Assembly: GCF_900107605.1 (NCBI RefSeq)
Contig: NZ_FNQJ01000021.1
Coordinates: 1-64,000 of the forward strand
Reading direction: 5' to 3'
Length of the DNA: 64,000 bases
From: Acidovorax soli
GTDB taxonomy: Bacteria > Pseudomonadota > Gammaproteobacteria > Burkholderiales > Burkholderiaceae_C
Shown: one piece after another, positions 44,059 through 57,088 of the stretch
Numbering within the stretch: position 1 is the first letter of the stretch
Layout of the letters: the number at the start of each line of letters is the position of its first letter
Position numbers and translations under genes: made by a program
Notes under the pieces: model-generated
Seen by the model: only the letters and a program-made list of their open reading frames with translations
Told to the model about the DNA's origin: nothing
The model's database searches: none

Positions 44059-45115
44059 GGGCCGATTGTGCTCCGTTCAGCGCCACGCCTGCGTCCGGCG
44101 ATCCATGGGCATGCTGGTGCAGCCACATCGCCACCGCTTGCGGCATGGCACGCACATGCCCTGGCAGGCAGCCCTGTGCAAAACCCACATGCCCGCCGTG
44201 CAGCGGCTGCCACAAACGGACATACGGCCCCACCTCGCTGGCGGTCGGCAAACTTGCTGCCGGCACAAAGGGATCATTGCGGGCATTGACCGCCAGCGCG
44301 GGGATGCGGATGCGGTGGAGCAAGGGCTTGGCAGAGGCGCGACACCAGTAGTCCTCTGTGTTTCTGAAGCCATGCAAGGGCGCGGTGAACACGTTGTCGA
44401 ACGCATACAGATCACGCGCCCGCAGCAGCGTATCACGGTCAAACAGACCCGGATGCTGCGCCAGCTTTTGCAGGGCTTTGGGAATGAGCGTACGCATGAA
44501 CATGCGTGTGTACACCTGCCGATTGAACCCCCGACCAATCGCCCTGCCCCCGGCCGCCAGATCCAGCGGCGAGCACACCGCTGCCACGGCATCAGCACAG
44601 CGCCCTGCCTGCGCTCCGGCCTCTGCTGCCCACCGCAACAGTGCGTTGCCGCCCAGCGAGACACCCACCGCCAGCAGCGGCCCACGGTGGGCCGAACGCA
44701 GGCGCTGCAGAATCCAGCCCATCTCTTCGTAATCACCCGAATGGTAGGCCCGGGGCGCTCGGTTGATTTCACCGCTGCAGCCGCGAAAATGGGGCAGCGC
44801 GCAGGCCCAGCCGCGTTCGCGGGCCACATCGGCAAAAGCCTCGCCGTAGTGGCTGCGGGAAGAACCCTCTAGGCCATGGAAAACCACCAGCAACGGCCGC
44901 TGCATGCCCGGCGGCACGCCGTCTGCGAGGTAGTCTACGTCCAAGAAATCTGCGTCGGGCGTCGTCCAGCGCTCGCGCCGGTAAGGCAGCGGCGCCCCCG
45001 CCACACGCCGCGAATACAGCGCCGGCCAGATCGTCTGCAGCTGCCCTCCGGGCAACCAGCGTGGTGCCGCATAGTTCAGGGATTCCTGGGCACATTCAGC
45101 AGGTTTTTCAGGCAT
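44051..45115 (-). CDS. YheT-family alpha/beta hydrolase
   Basis: A 354-residue hydrolase of the YheT/ABHD family. The N-terminus has WLPGGQLQTIWPAL. The oxyanion region is VVFHGLEGSSRSHY, the nucleophile elbow GVSLGGNALLRW, and a late Asp and His (NARNDPFVP; LHGGHVGF) complete the triad. Substrate is unknown; related enzymes act on short esters or lipids. The ATG at 45115 has GGAG six bases upstream; longer frames exist. The next gene on the strand overlaps its end. Confidence 0.88.
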   Translation of the reverse strand: MPEKPAECAQESLNYAAPRWLPGGQLQTIWPALYSRRVAGAPLPYRRERWTTPDADFLDVDYLADGVPPGMQRPLLVVFHGLEGSSRSHYGEAFADVARERGWACALPHFRGCSGEINRAPRAYHSGDYEEMGWILQRLRSAHRGPLLAVGVSLGGNALLRWAAEAGAQAGRCADAVAAVCSPLDLAAGGRAIGRGFNRQVYTRMFMRTLIPKALQKLAQHPGLFDRDTLLRARDLYAFDNVFTAPLHGFRNTEDYWCRASAKPLLHRIRIPALAVNARNDPFVPAASLPTASEVGPYVRLWQPLHGGHVGFAQGCLPGHVRAMPQAVAMWLHQHAHGSPDAGVALNGAQSAHG

Positions 45116-45384
45116 TTTTTCTCCCTGCACAAGCCATTCCGGCCACCCATTGCTGACGCGCCTGGCAAGTCGCCGCTTCAAAGGGGACTGCAGGGGCACG
45201 CTAGGTAGCGGCATCGCTGTCTGCACGGGTCATGGGTTGGGGTGGCGGTCGCAAGACTGGTATTGTGCGTTGTCCCGGACGGCGCCAGCGTTGCCCGGGT
45301 CTTGGGGCCACGCCCGCCTTGCGGCAGAATTCGAAGGCACTTGGCTCTTTGCAATCCCGCTTCTTCAGACACAGGCCCGCCACC

Positions 45385-45978
45385 ATGAAACGTCTTTTTG
45401 CCCTTCTCACGGCTGCACTGCTCTTGACAGGCTGCGGCTACAACGATTTTCAGCGCCTGGATGAACAGTCCAAGGCCGCCTGGAGCGAGGTGCTCAACCA
45501 GTACCAGCGCCGCGCCGATCTGGTGCCCAACATCGTCGCCACGGTGAAGGGTGAAGCCAGCTTCGAGCAGGATACGCTGACCAAGGTGATCGAGGCCCGC
45601 GCCAAGGCCACCTCCATCCAGGTGACGCCGGCAACCCTCAATGATCCCGCCGCTTTCGCCAAATTTCAGGCCGCGCAGGGAGAGCTATCGGGTGCACTGT
45701 CACGGCTGATGGTGGTGGCCGAGCGTTACCCTACCCTCCAGGCCAACCAGGGTTTTCGGGATTTGCGCGTGACGCTGGAAGGCACGGAAAACCGCATTAC
45801 CGTAGCCCGCAACCGATACATTCAGACAGTGCAGGAATACAACGTGCTGGCGCGCAGCTTCCCCACCAACCTGACCGCCATGGCGTTCAGCTACGCCCCC
45901 AAACCTGTTTTCAGTGTACAGAACGAGGCGCAGATCACGACGCCCCCCGCGGTGGATTTTTCGGCATCCAAACCCTGA
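45385..45978 (+). CDS. lemA: LemA family protein
   Basis: A 197-residue LemA-like lipoprotein or signal-anchored protein: LLLTGC (Cys18) forms a lipobox, followed by the family core YNDFQRLDEQSKAAWSEV, NQYQRRADLVPNIVATVKG and NRYIQTVQEYN. LemA proteins have a helical bundle fold facing the periplasm and are routinely encoded with TPM-domain proteins, as here. Function is unclear, possibly envelope protein quality control. The next gene starts 13 bases after the stop. Confidence 0.9.
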   Translation: MKRLFALLTAALLLTGCGYNDFQRLDEQSKAAWSEVLNQYQRRADLVPNIVATVKGEASFEQDTLTKVIEARAKATSIQVTPATLNDPAAFAKFQAAQGELSGALSRLMVVAERYPTLQANQGFRDLRVTLEGTENRITVARNRYIQTVQEYNVLARSFPTNLTAMAFSYAPKPVFSVQNEAQITTPPAVDFSASKP

Positions 45979-45989
45979 TATGTGATCAT

Positions 45990-46043
45990 TTATGCCTTTA
46001 GCGCTTATCCGCATTGCGCTATTAGCTATATTATTTATAGCGA
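45990..46043 (+). repeat. Comamonadaceae-type dispersed repeat, copy 2
   Basis: The segment from ATGCCTTTAGCGCTTATCCG to TTTATAGCGATT belongs to the same repeat family as 62421-62474 and, inverted, 18920-18965. It contains GCTATATTATTTATAGC, which can form a hairpin. It overlaps the start codon and signal sequence of the TPM-domain gene. Confidence 0.7.
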
Positions 46044-46900
46044 TTGACTGGAGCGATGCCCGCGCTGACACGCTGCAACCTGTTCCGGCACTCACCGCCC
46101 GCGCGCTGGACCAGACCGGCACGATGACCCCCAGCCAGCTGCAGGCGCTGGAGCAGCAACTGGCAACCCTCGAACAATCCCGAGGCGCGCAGGTGGTGGT
46201 GCTGATGGTGGCCACCACGGCCCCCGAAGACATCGCCAGCTATGCCAACCGCGTCGCCAACGACTGGAAAATCGGCCGCCGCGCAGTGGGTGATGGTGTG
46301 CTGGTGCTCGTGGCCAAAGACGACCGCAAGATGCGGCTGGAGGTCGCCAAGACGCTGGAAGGGGCCATTCCTGACATCGCCGCGGCCCGCATCATCGACA
46401 CCGCCATGAAGCCGCGCTTTCGCGAAGGCGATTTTGCCGGCGGCCTGCAAGCCGCTGTCACGCAGATTGCCGCCCGCATCGCCAACGAAGGCCTGCCCGA
46501 ACCGCCATCGCCGGCGCGCACGTCAGCCCAGAATGACGCCATCGACTGGGGTGAATGGGCCATCTTCCTGTTTCTGGGCGTCACGGTGGTTGGCCCCGTG
46601 GTCCGCGCCCTGCTCGGCAATGCCGTGGGCACGGTGCTGACCGGGGCCTTGGCGGGGGTCGTGGCTTATGTGGCCACGGCCAGTGTGCTGCTGGCCGGCC
46701 TGGCGGGCCTGGCCGCGCTGGTCTACACGTTGCTCAGCGCCTCCTCCCGTGCCATGTCCGGGCACGGGCGTGGCGGCGGCTGGGGTGGAGGCACCGGCGG
46801 CGGTGGTGGCTGGAACGGCGGATCTTCCCGCGGTGGCGGTGGTTTCAGCTCGGGCGGTGGTGGCGATTTTGGGGGCGGTGGCGCCTCGGGAGACTGGTGA
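45992..46900 (+). CDS. TPM-domain membrane protein (YgcG family)
   Basis: A 302-residue protein. Residues 1-25 form a signal or anchor segment encoded by a dispersed repeat. The TPM phosphatase-like domain covers about 32-165 (LEQSRGAQVVVLMVATT, RVANDWKIGRRAVGDGVLVLVAKDDRKMRLEV). Two or three membrane segments follow at 185-250, and the C-terminus is a Gly/Ser-rich tail with GGGGGFSSGGG-like repeats. This matches YgcG proteins, which are encoded with LemA. Role is probably in the envelope. An alternative start in the repeat is possible. Confidence 0.88.
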   Translation: MPLALIRIALLAILFIAIDWSDARADTLQPVPALTARALDQTGTMTPSQLQALEQQLATLEQSRGAQVVVLMVATTAPEDIASYANRVANDWKIGRRAVGDGVLVLVAKDDRKMRLEVAKTLEGAIPDIAAARIIDTAMKPRFREGDFAGGLQAAVTQIAARIANEGLPEPPSPARTSAQNDAIDWGEWAIFLFLGVTVVGPVVRALLGNAVGTVLTGALAGVVAYVATASVLLAGLAGLAALVYTLLSASSRAMSGHGRGGGWGGGTGGGGGWNGGSSRGGGGFSSGGGGDFGGGGASGDW

Positions 46901-46902
46901 AC

Positions 46903-47427
46903 ATGGCTGGACCTTTTTCCTGGATTGGCGCCCTTGCCCGCCTGTTGTGGCACCGTTGGAATGATCCGTTCGTACGCCGCGCGCTGCCGGAAAGCGCCCT
47001 GCAGCGCCTGACTGCCCGCATCGCGGCCAGCGAACGGCGGCATACCGGTCAGATCCGCATCTGCGCCGAAGGCGGCCTGCCCTGGAGCTATCTGCTGCGC
47101 CAGGCACCCGTTCGTGAGCGCGCACTGATGATGTTCAGCAAGCTGCGTGTGTGGGATACCGAGCACAATAACGGTGTGCTCATCTACCTCCTGCTGGCGG
47201 AACACTCGATCGACATCGTGGCCGATCGGGGGCTGCACGCGCATGTCGCCAGCAGCGAGTGGCAGCAGATGGTTGCCCGCATGTCATCCGCCTTCCGCGC
47301 GGGATATTTCGAACAGGGTCTGGATCAGGCCGTGGACGAGGTGACAGCACTGCTGTGCCGCCATTTCCCCACCCGCGCCAGCAGGGATCGCCCCAACGAA
47401 TTGCCCGACGAACCGCATATCCAGTGA
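46903..47427 (+). CDS. Second TPM-domain protein
   Basis: A 174-residue protein with a TPM domain (RLTARIAASERRHTGQIRICAEG, NNGVLIYLLLAEHSIDIVADRGLH). It lacks the membrane segments and glycine tail of its neighbour. The ATG lies two bases after the stop of the upstream TPM gene, so the lemA and two TPM genes are one operon. It may interact with the membrane-bound TPM protein. A strong terminator follows at 47469. Confidence 0.88.
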   Translation: MAGPFSWIGALARLLWHRWNDPFVRRALPESALQRLTARIAASERRHTGQIRICAEGGLPWSYLLRQAPVRERALMMFSKLRVWDTEHNNGVLIYLLLAEHSIDIVADRGLHAHVASSEWQQMVARMSSAFRAGYFEQGLDQAVDEVTALLCRHFPTRASRDRPNELPDEPHIQ

Positions 47428-47468
47428 CCTGGGTGCATCACGGCATGATTTGCCGTGGATTGCAAAGT

Positions 47469-47509
47469 GCCCATGAAAAAACCCGGCCAAGCCGGGTTTT
47501 TTCATGGGC
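47469..47509. terminator. Bidirectional terminator between the TPM genes and the ATP synthase operon
   Basis: Arms GCCCATGAAAAAACCCGGC and GCCGGGTTTTTTCATGGGC are exact complements around a CAA loop. A T-rich tract is present in either direction within the stem, so it can end both the plus-strand lemA operon and the minus-strand atp operon. Confidence 0.93.
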
Positions 47510-47528
47510 GATCAACCGAAAGGTCAAC

Positions 47529-47948
47529 TCACCGCTTCTGGCGGAACTTGCGCAAGGCGGCGATCTGCGCGGCCATGACGGCCAGTTCGGATTGCGCCTT
47601 GGCCAGATCGATCTCGCTCTTGGCGTTTTTCAGGGCTTCTTCTGCAGCAGCCTTGGCAGCATTGGCCTTCTCGTCGTCCAGATCCTTACCACGGATGGCG
47701 GTGTCGGACAACACGGTCACGCAGTCGGGCTGAACTTCCAGAATGCCGCCGGCCACGAAAACAAACTCTTCGCTGCCATCGGCCATTTCAATGCGCACCG
47801 AGCCGGGCTTGATGCGCGTGATCAGCGGAGTGTGGCGTGGGTACACACCCAGTTCGCCCGCTTCGCCGGGCAGCGCAATAAAGCGCGCTTCACCGGAGAA
47901 GATGGACTCTTCGGCACTGACCACATCGACGTGGATGGTGTTCATCAT
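47529..47948 (-). CDS. atpC: ATP synthase F1 subunit epsilon
   Basis: A 139-residue epsilon subunit: N-terminal beta-sandwich ([39 protein letters not shown]) and C-terminal helical hairpin that can inhibit ATP hydrolysis. AGGAGC precedes two adjacent ATG codons; either may be used. It is the last gene of the atp operon, followed by the shared terminator. Confidence 0.96.
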   Translation of the reverse strand: MMNTIHVDVVSAEESIFSGEARFIALPGEAGELGVYPRHTPLITRIKPGSVRIEMADGSEEFVFVAGGILEVQPDCVTVLSDTAIRGKDLDDEKANAAKAAAEEALKNAKSEIDLAKAQSELAVMAAQIAALRKFRQKR

Positions 47949-48020
47949 TGCTCCTGGGAAAAGATGGTTGGCAGGATTGGCGAAAGGCTGGCCGGCCGGA
48001 ACCGGTCAGCCATTGCGCAA

Positions 48021-49460
<1,440 letters not shown>

Positions 49461-50327
49461 TTACACAGCAGCGGCGCCGGACACGATTTCCGAAAGTTCT
49501 TTCGTGATCGCTGCCTGGCGCGTCTTGTTGTAGACCAGCTTCAACTCGCCAATGACGCTGCCGGCGTTGTCGGTGGCGGCCTTCATGGCCACCATGCGTG
49601 CCGACTGCTCGGACGCCATGTTTTCCGCAACCGCCTGGTAGATCAGGGACTCGACATAACGGACCAGCAGCTCGTCAATGACGCTCTGCGCATCGGGCTC
49701 GTAAATGTAGTCCCAGCCATGCTCCGTCTTCTCGGCATGCATCTGCTCGGACGACAGGGGGAGCAACTGCTCCACCACCGATTCCTGCTTCATGGTGTTG
49801 ATGAACTTGGTGTAGCTCAGGTACACCGCGTTGATCTTGCCTTCTGCATAAGCATCGAGCAGCACCTTCACCGGACCAATCAGCTTGTCCAGATGGGGCG
49901 TGTCGCCCAGACCCGTCGCATGCGAAACCACCTTGGCGCCGACACGGTTCAGGAAACCCAAACCCTTGTTGCCAATGGCCACGGCCTCGGTGGACACGCC
50001 AGCGCTCTGCAGCTCACGCAACTTGGTCGTCACGGCACGCAACACGTTGGTGTTCATGCCGCCGCACAGGCCCTTGTCGGTCGTCACCACAATCATGCCC
50101 GCCACCTTGGCATCGTTCACTTTCATGAACGGATGCACGTATTCGGGGTTGGCGTGGCCGAGGTTGGCTGCAATGTTGCGGATCTTCTCGCTGTAGGGAC
50201 GGGCGGCACGCATCCGGTCCTGCGCCTTGCGCATTTTGGATGCAGCCACCATCTCCATGGCTTTGGTGATCTTCTTGGTGTTTTCCACCGATTTGATCTT
50301 GCCGCGTATTTCCTTGCCTGCTGCCAT
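49461..50327 (-). CDS. atpG: ATP synthase F1 subunit gamma
   Basis: A 288-residue gamma subunit, the rotating central stalk. The N-terminal helix [20 protein letters not shown] and the C-terminal helix with [19 protein letters not shown]-like sequence form the coiled coil inside the alpha3beta3 ring. The GLCGGMN motif is present near residue 87. Length is normal. Confidence 0.98.
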   Translation of the reverse strand: MAAGKEIRGKIKSVENTKKITKAMEMVAASKMRKAQDRMRAARPYSEKIRNIAANLGHANPEYVHPFMKVNDAKVAGMIVVTTDKGLCGGMNTNVLRAVTTKLRELQSAGVSTEAVAIGNKGLGFLNRVGAKVVSHATGLGDTPHLDKLIGPVKVLLDAYAEGKINAVYLSYTKFINTMKQESVVEQLLPLSSEQMHAEKTEHGWDYIYEPDAQSVIDELLVRYVESLIYQAVAENMASEQSARMVAMKAATDNAGSVIGELKLVYNKTRQAAITKELSEIVSGAAAV

Positions 50328-50345
50328 GATGGCTCCTCGTCCGGT

Positions 50346-51899
<1,554 letters not shown>

Positions 51900-51940
51900 G
51901 ACTCTTTCCTTCTTTCTTTGGTTCGCGAGGCCTCGCCGCG

Positions 51941-52483
51941 TTATGCGGTGAGGGCTGCTTTCATTTGTTCAAGACGGGCCTTGACCGAAGTGTCCAGCAC
52001 CTCGTCACCCACCACTACGCGAATGCCACCGATCAGGGATTCATCCTGCTGCGCGGTGAGATTGAGCTTGCGGCCGAAACGCTTTTCCAGCGCAACGCCG
52101 ACCTCGGCCAGTGCCGCACCGTCCATGGGAAAGGCGCTGTACACCACGGCATCCGAAGAGCCGCTGCGGCGATTCACGAGGGCGCGAAACTGCGCAGCCA
52201 CTTCGGGGAGCGTATTGAGGCGCCCGTTGTCGATGACCGTGCGCAGGAAATTCTTCGCCATGTCGGGCAGCGCAGACCGCGCCACGCCCGTGAAGACGTC
52301 AAACACCTGGTTCGCCGTCACCTTGGGGTTGTCTGCCAGCTGGCGCAACTGGGGGTTGGCGGCAATCGCCGCCAGTTCATCCACCCAGGCAGCAGTGCTG
52401 CCCAGATCGACGCCCGCACCCGCCGTAGCAGCCTTGAACAAGGCATCGGCGTAAGGGCGTGCAATGGTGGCGAGTTCAGCCAT
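51941..52483 (-). CDS. atpH: ATP synthase F1 subunit delta
   Basis: A 180-residue delta (OSCP-like) subunit linking the b stalk to the top of F1. [12 protein letters not shown] at the N-terminus and the C-terminal [21 protein letters not shown] are family signatures. It lies nine bases after atpF. Confidence 0.96.
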   Translation of the reverse strand: MAELATIARPYADALFKAATAGAGVDLGSTAAWVDELAAIAANPQLRQLADNPKVTANQVFDVFTGVARSALPDMAKNFLRTVIDNGRLNTLPEVAAQFRALVNRRSGSSDAVVYSAFPMDGAALAEVGVALEKRFGRKLNLTAQQDESLIGGIRVVVGDEVLDTSVKARLEQMKAALTA

Positions 52484-52492
52484 GATGTCCCC

Positions 52493-52963
52493 TTACAGCT
52501 CGGTCTTGAGGCGGTTGAGCAGATCGGCATGGACACCGGCATTGACTTCCTTGCGGAGAATCTGCTCGGCACCCTTGACGGCCAGTGCTGCCACCTGCTC
52601 ACGCAGGGATTCGCGGGCTTGAACCGTTTGCTGCTCGGCTTCGGCGCGGGCAGCGGCAACAATCTTGTTGCCTTCCTCGGTGGCGCGGGCCTTGGCCTCT
52701 TCCACGATGGCCTGGGCACGACGGTCGGCGTCCGCAAGACGCGAGGCCGTTTCGTTGCGCGCCTGCGACAGCTCCTTCTCGACACGCTGGTTGGCAGCAG
52801 TCAGCTCGGATTTGGCACGGTCGGCAGCGGCGAGGCCATCGGCGATTTTCTGGGCTCGCTCATCCAGCGCTTTCGCGATCGGTGGCCACACGAATTTCAT
52901 CGTGAACCACACCAGGATCAGAAAGACAATGGCCTGAACGAACAGGGTCGCATTGATACTCAC
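52493..52963 (-). CDS. atpF: ATP synthase Fo subunit b
   Basis: A 156-residue b subunit: a single membrane helix at residues 5-23 ([20 protein letters not shown]) and a long charged, Ala-rich coiled coil that forms the outer stalk dimer. Length is standard. Confidence 0.97.
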   Translation of the reverse strand: MSINATLFVQAIVFLILVWFTMKFVWPPIAKALDERAQKIADGLAAADRAKSELTAANQRVEKELSQARNETASRLADADRRAQAIVEEAKARATEEGNKIVAAARAEAEQQTVQARESLREQVAALAVKGAEQILRKEVNAGVHADLLNRLKTEL

Positions 52964-52997
52964 GGCAACACCTTTCTAGAGTGGCGTTGAACGGGAC

Positions 52998-53294
<297 letters not shown>

Positions 53295-53321
53295 TTAAGG
53301 GAAAGAAAACGAAAGGGAAAC

Positions 53322-54200
53322 TTAGTGCGCGTTGTGCGCCTGACCAAGGTAGATCAGTGCCAGCATCATGAAGATGAATGCCTGCAAGGTGATCACCAGA
53401 ATGTGGAACAGCGTCCAGATGGTGCCAGCGATGACGTGGCCCACAGGCAGCAGCACACCCGACAGCGACAGCGCAGCCGCACCACCCATGAGGGCAATCA
53501 GCATGAACACCAGTTCGCCAGCGTACATGTTGCCGAACAACCGCATGCCATGGGACACGGTGTTGGCCACATATTCAATGATCTGCATGAGCAGGTTCAC
53601 CACGCCCAGGATCAGGGCGAAGATGGGATTCTTGCTGGTACCGAACGGAGCGGACACCAGCTCGTGCGCCCAGCCGCCCGCGCCCTTGACCTTCACGCTG
53701 TACCAGAAGCGCAGGACCAGCACGGCAAAAGCCAGGCCGAGGGTGGTGGACAGGTCGGCGGTCGGGACGACGCGCAGGTAGGCATGGCTTGGATCGTGCC
53801 CGGCTGCACCGTAGATTTGGGCCCAGAGGGCGGGCAGCGCATCCACAGGCAGCATGTCCATGAAGTTCATCAGGAAGATCCAGACGAACACCGTCAGACC
53901 CAGCGGTGCGATGAACTTGCGGCTTTCGGCGTTGTGAATGTTGGCCTTGGCCTGGTTATCCACCATTTCGACCAGAATTTCCACAGCCGCCTGAAAGCGG
54001 CCAGGAACACCGGAAGTCGCCTTGCGGGCGGCCGACCAGAGAATCAAAAGCGTGAGAGCACCCAGAACCAACCCCACGATGATGGAGTCATAGTTGAAGA
54101 CGGTGAAGTCGACAATCTTGGTCTGGTTGATGTTTTGAAGATGCTGCAGGTGGTGAACGATGTATTCACTTGCAGTCGGAGCGTGCGCTTCTGCGGCCAT
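53322..54200 (-). CDS. atpB: ATP synthase Fo subunit a
   Basis: A 292-residue a subunit with five or six membrane helices. The essential Arg lies in VSHGMRLFGNMYAGE, and a late conserved helix (LITLQAFIFMMLALIYL) ends the protein. The ATG at 54200 (MAAEAHAPTASEYI) fits family starts better than the upstream one at 54239. Confidence 0.96.
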   Translation of the reverse strand: MAAEAHAPTASEYIVHHLQHLQNINQTKIVDFTVFNYDSIIVGLVLGALTLLILWSAARKATSGVPGRFQAAVEILVEMVDNQAKANIHNAESRKFIAPLGLTVFVWIFLMNFMDMLPVDALPALWAQIYGAAGHDPSHAYLRVVPTADLSTTLGLAFAVLVLRFWYSVKVKGAGGWAHELVSAPFGTSKNPIFALILGVVNLLMQIIEYVANTVSHGMRLFGNMYAGELVFMLIALMGGAAALSLSGVLLPVGHVIAGTIWTLFHILVITLQAFIFMMLALIYLGQAHNAH

Positions 54201-54219
54201 CGGACAACTCTTCTCTCTA

Positions 54220-54693
54220 TCAATCGGTTTTTCGGACACCAGGCCGCACCCAAAGTGCCACCCAGTACGTTTTCATTGTGATCACCATTCCCACCAGCAA
54301 GGCGATCCAGCTCAATCCCGGCACCAGCCGGGGGGCCGCTGCCAGCAGCGCCACTGTCAACACGATCTTGGCGACTTCCCAGCCAAAGAACCCCACCATG
54401 GCTGCCCGCGGATTGCCAGACGCCTTGCGGCGAAACACACCACGGGCAAACAGCGCAGCCGGAACCACCACCGCCAGGGCACCATAGGCGGCAGACCAGC
54501 CCACCGACGCCCTGCCCGTCAAAATCCAGGCCACCAGAGCCACCAGCATTCCAACCAGCGCCTGACCCGCCACCACCTTCCACACCGAAATGGGAGGATG
54601 GCGACTGCGCCACTGTTCAGCCTCTTGGGCCGTCAGGGGCTTGAAGTCAGATTCTTCAGCCTCAGATTCAGTCTCTGGCGCGATTGTTTTCAT
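54220..54693 (-). CDS. atpI: ATP synthase subunit I
   Basis: A 157-residue protein with an acidic cytoplasmic N-terminus and four membrane helices (from about residue 38), as in AtpI proteins that help assemble the c ring. It is the first gene of the atp operon, 19 bases upstream of atpB. The operon promoter must lie between 54694 and the divergent gene at 54981. Confidence 0.88.
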   Translation of the reverse strand: MKTIAPETESEAEESDFKPLTAQEAEQWRSRHPPISVWKVVAGQALVGMLVALVAWILTGRASVGWSAAYGALAVVVPAALFARGVFRRKASGNPRAAMVGFFGWEVAKIVLTVALLAAAPRLVPGLSWIALLVGMVITMKTYWVALWVRPGVRKTD

Positions 54694-54980
54694 TGTTCAA
54701 TGACGCCCGCGTTAAAGACCAGAAATTTACAAAGCCTCTAATTATAAGTAAAAACCCGTGAGGCAAGACAAAAACCTGCATCCCGGGGCCAGGATCGATG
54801 CTTGGCGCGCGCCGTTGTGGTGATGCGCCAACGACCATGCCTGAACTCGCCACACCTAGCGCGCGCCCCACCGGCGCAAATCCGACCAACCATCCTTATG
54901 CCCTTGCGAGGCCTGTAGCGCACAATGCCAAAGCGTTGCCAGCTATTGAATCCGCAGCAGATACCACGATCCCCAGCACC
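54694..54980. promoter_or_regulatory. Divergent promoter region of the atp and lip operons
   Basis: This 287-base interval separates divergent operons. An AT-rich stretch (CTAATTATAAGTAAAAA at about 54739-54755) is a candidate promoter zone. No sites are precise enough to call. Confidence 0.45.
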
Positions 54981-55298
54981 ATGACATCTTCCACTCTACC
55001 GCCCGCAAACGGCATCGACCGCCAGACCAACGATCCGCGCAAAGATTCGCTGATTGAATACCCCTCCAGGTTTCCGATCAAGGTCATGGGCGCCAAGGTG
55101 GACGGCTTCGTGCATGCAGTCACCGAGCTGGCACGCCAGTTCGACCCGACCTTCGACGCCGCCACGATTGAACTGCGCGACAGCCGCGCCGGCAATTATC
55201 TCGGCGTCACCATCACCATCACCGCCACCAGCCGCGAACAGCTCGATGACCTGTATCGGGCACTGTCGTCCCACCCCCTGGTCAAAGTGGTGCTGTAA
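54981..55298 (+). CDS. YbeD-like (DUF493) protein
   Basis: A 105-residue DUF493 protein: SLIEYPSRFPIKVMGAKVDGF, then ITATSREQLDDLYRALSSHPLVKVVL at the end. Family members such as YbeD have an ACT-like fold and are encoded upstream of lipB in many proteobacteria, as here. The ATG at 54981 is preferred over upstream starts that add a Pro/Ala-rich stretch. lipB starts three bases after its stop. Confidence 0.92.
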   Translation: MTSSTLPPANGIDRQTNDPRKDSLIEYPSRFPIKVMGAKVDGFVHAVTELARQFDPTFDAATIELRDSRAGNYLGVTITITATSREQLDDLYRALSSHPLVKVVL

Positions 55299-55301
55299 GG
55301 C

Positions 55302-55997
55302 ATGGCCATCGACATCCGCAGGCTGGGCCGAGTCGATTACGCCGCCACCGTGCAAGCCATGCAGGACTACACCGCCTGCCGCACCTCCGAGAGCCCTGAT
55401 TTGCTCTGGATTTGCGAGCATGATTCGCTTTACACACAGGGTATTGCAGGAAAAAGTGATCACATACTCCAGCCGGGCGATATTCCGGTGGTGGCGACCA
55501 ATCGCGGCGGGCAGGTCACCTTCCATGGCCCAGGCCAGGTGGTGGCGTATCCGCTGATCGACCTGCAGCGCGCCGGCTACTTCGTCAAGGAATATGTCTA
55601 CCGCATGGAAGAGGCCGTGATCCGCACGCTGGCACATTTTGGCGTGACGGGCCACCGCGTGGGCGGCGCCCCCGGGATCTATGTGCGCCTGGATGACCCG
55701 CACAGCCATGCGTTGCTGCCCCAGCGCCCGCAAAAGCGCACCGGCGACGCAGCCCCCGTGCCCGACTTCGACGGCCTGGGCAAGATTGCCGCCCTGGGCA
55801 TCAAGGTCAGCCGACACTGCACCTACCACGGCGTGGCGCTCAATGTGGGGATGGACCTGGAACCCTATGAACGCATCAACCCTTGCGGTTACGCAGGATT
55901 GAAAACCGTCGACCTTTCTACAATCGGGGTCCACACCACCTGGGAAGAAGCCGCGCAGGTGCTGGGCCAGCAGCTCAGCATTCGCCTCGCTCCCTGA
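55302..55997 (+). CDS. lipB: Octanoyltransferase LipB
   Basis: A 231-residue lipoyl(octanoyl) transferase, which moves octanoate from acyl carrier protein to lipoyl domains. [12 protein letters not shown] lies at about 68-79, catalytic Lys at 161 ([10 protein letters not shown]) and catalytic Cys173 in [14 protein letters not shown]. It forms an operon with ybeD and lipA. Confidence 0.97.
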   Translation: MAIDIRRLGRVDYAATVQAMQDYTACRTSESPDLLWICEHDSLYTQGIAGKSDHILQPGDIPVVATNRGGQVTFHGPGQVVAYPLIDLQRAGYFVKEYVYRMEEAVIRTLAHFGVTGHRVGGAPGIYVRLDDPHSHALLPQRPQKRTGDAAPVPDFDGLGKIAALGIKVSRHCTYHGVALNVGMDLEPYERINPCGYAGLKTVDLSTIGVHTTWEEAAQVLGQQLSIRLAP

Positions 55998-56020
55998 CCT
56001 CCATACGCCGTCTACACGCC

Positions 56021-57001
56021 ATGAGCACCCCTGAAGTCGTTCGCGAAGCACAATCCACCGAAGCCTACAACCCTCTGGCCAAGCAGAAGGCTGCGGCCAA
56101 GCTGTCGCGCATCCCCATCAAGGTGGAACAGGGTGAAGTACTCAAGAAGCCCGAGTGGATCCGCGTGAAGGCCGGCAGCCCCACCACGCGCTTCTACGAG
56201 ATCAAGGAAATCCTGCGCGAGCACAAGCTGCACACGGTGTGCGAAGAGGCCTCGTGCCCCAACATCGGCGAGTGCTTTGGCAAGGGCACGGCCACCTTCA
56301 TGATCATGGGCGACAAGTGCACGCGCCGCTGCCCGTTCTGCGACGTGGGCCATGGCCGCCCCGACCCGCTGGACAAGGACGAGCCCTTGAACCTGGCCAA
56401 GACCATTGCCGCACTCAAGCTCAAGTACGTGGTCATCACCAGCGTGGACCGCGACGACCTGCGCGACGGCGGCAGCGGTCATTTCGTGGAGTGCATCCAG
56501 CGCATCCGCGAACTCTCGCCCGCCACGCAGATCGAGATCCTCACGCCCGACTTCCGCGGCCGCGACGACCGTGCGCTCGAAATCCTCAAGGCCGCGCCGC
56601 CCGACGTGATGAACCACAATCTGGAGACCGCGCCCCGCCTGTACAAGGAAGCACGCCCCGGTTCGGACTACCAGTTCAGCCTGAATCTGCTGAAAAAGTT
56701 CAAGGCCCTGCACCCCAACGTGCCGACCAAGAGCGGCATCATGGTGGGCCTGGGCGAAACCGACGAAGAGATCCTGCAGGTGATGCGTGACATGCGCGCG
56801 CACGACATCGACATGCTGACCATCGGCCAGTACCTGGCGCCCAGCAACAGCCACCTGCCCGTGCGCCGCTACGTGCACCCCGACACCTTCAAGATGTTCG
56901 AGCAAGAGGCCTACAAGATGGGCTTCAGCCACGCTGCCGTGGGTGCCATGGTGCGCAGCAGCTACCACGCGGACCAGCAGGCGCACGCCGCCGGCGTGTA
57001 A
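56021..57001 (+). CDS. lipA: Lipoyl synthase LipA
   Basis: A 326-residue radical SAM enzyme that inserts two sulfurs into the octanoyl group. Auxiliary cluster ligands Cys74, Cys79 and Cys85 ([13 protein letters not shown]) and the radical SAM motif Cys100-x3-Cys104-x2-Cys107 are complete. The C-terminal RSSYHADQ gives the Ser ligand of the auxiliary cluster. The ATG at 56021 lies 23 bases after lipB. Confidence 0.98.
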   Translation: MSTPEVVREAQSTEAYNPLAKQKAAAKLSRIPIKVEQGEVLKKPEWIRVKAGSPTTRFYEIKEILREHKLHTVCEEASCPNIGECFGKGTATFMIMGDKCTRRCPFCDVGHGRPDPLDKDEPLNLAKTIAALKLKYVVITSVDRDDLRDGGSGHFVECIQRIRELSPATQIEILTPDFRGRDDRALEILKAAPPDVMNHNLETAPRLYKEARPGSDYQFSLNLLKKFKALHPNVPTKSGIMVGLGETDEEILQVMRDMRAHDIDMLTIGQYLAPSNSHLPVRRYVHPDTFKMFEQEAYKMGFSHAAVGAMVRSSYHADQQAHAAGV

Positions 57002-57088
57002 GTACGGTACCAGAACGCGGCCCGCCGGGCTCGCATTCTCTCCGCGCCGCCAAGCATTGCAGCACCTCGCACCGCCTATAGTCGGTGC

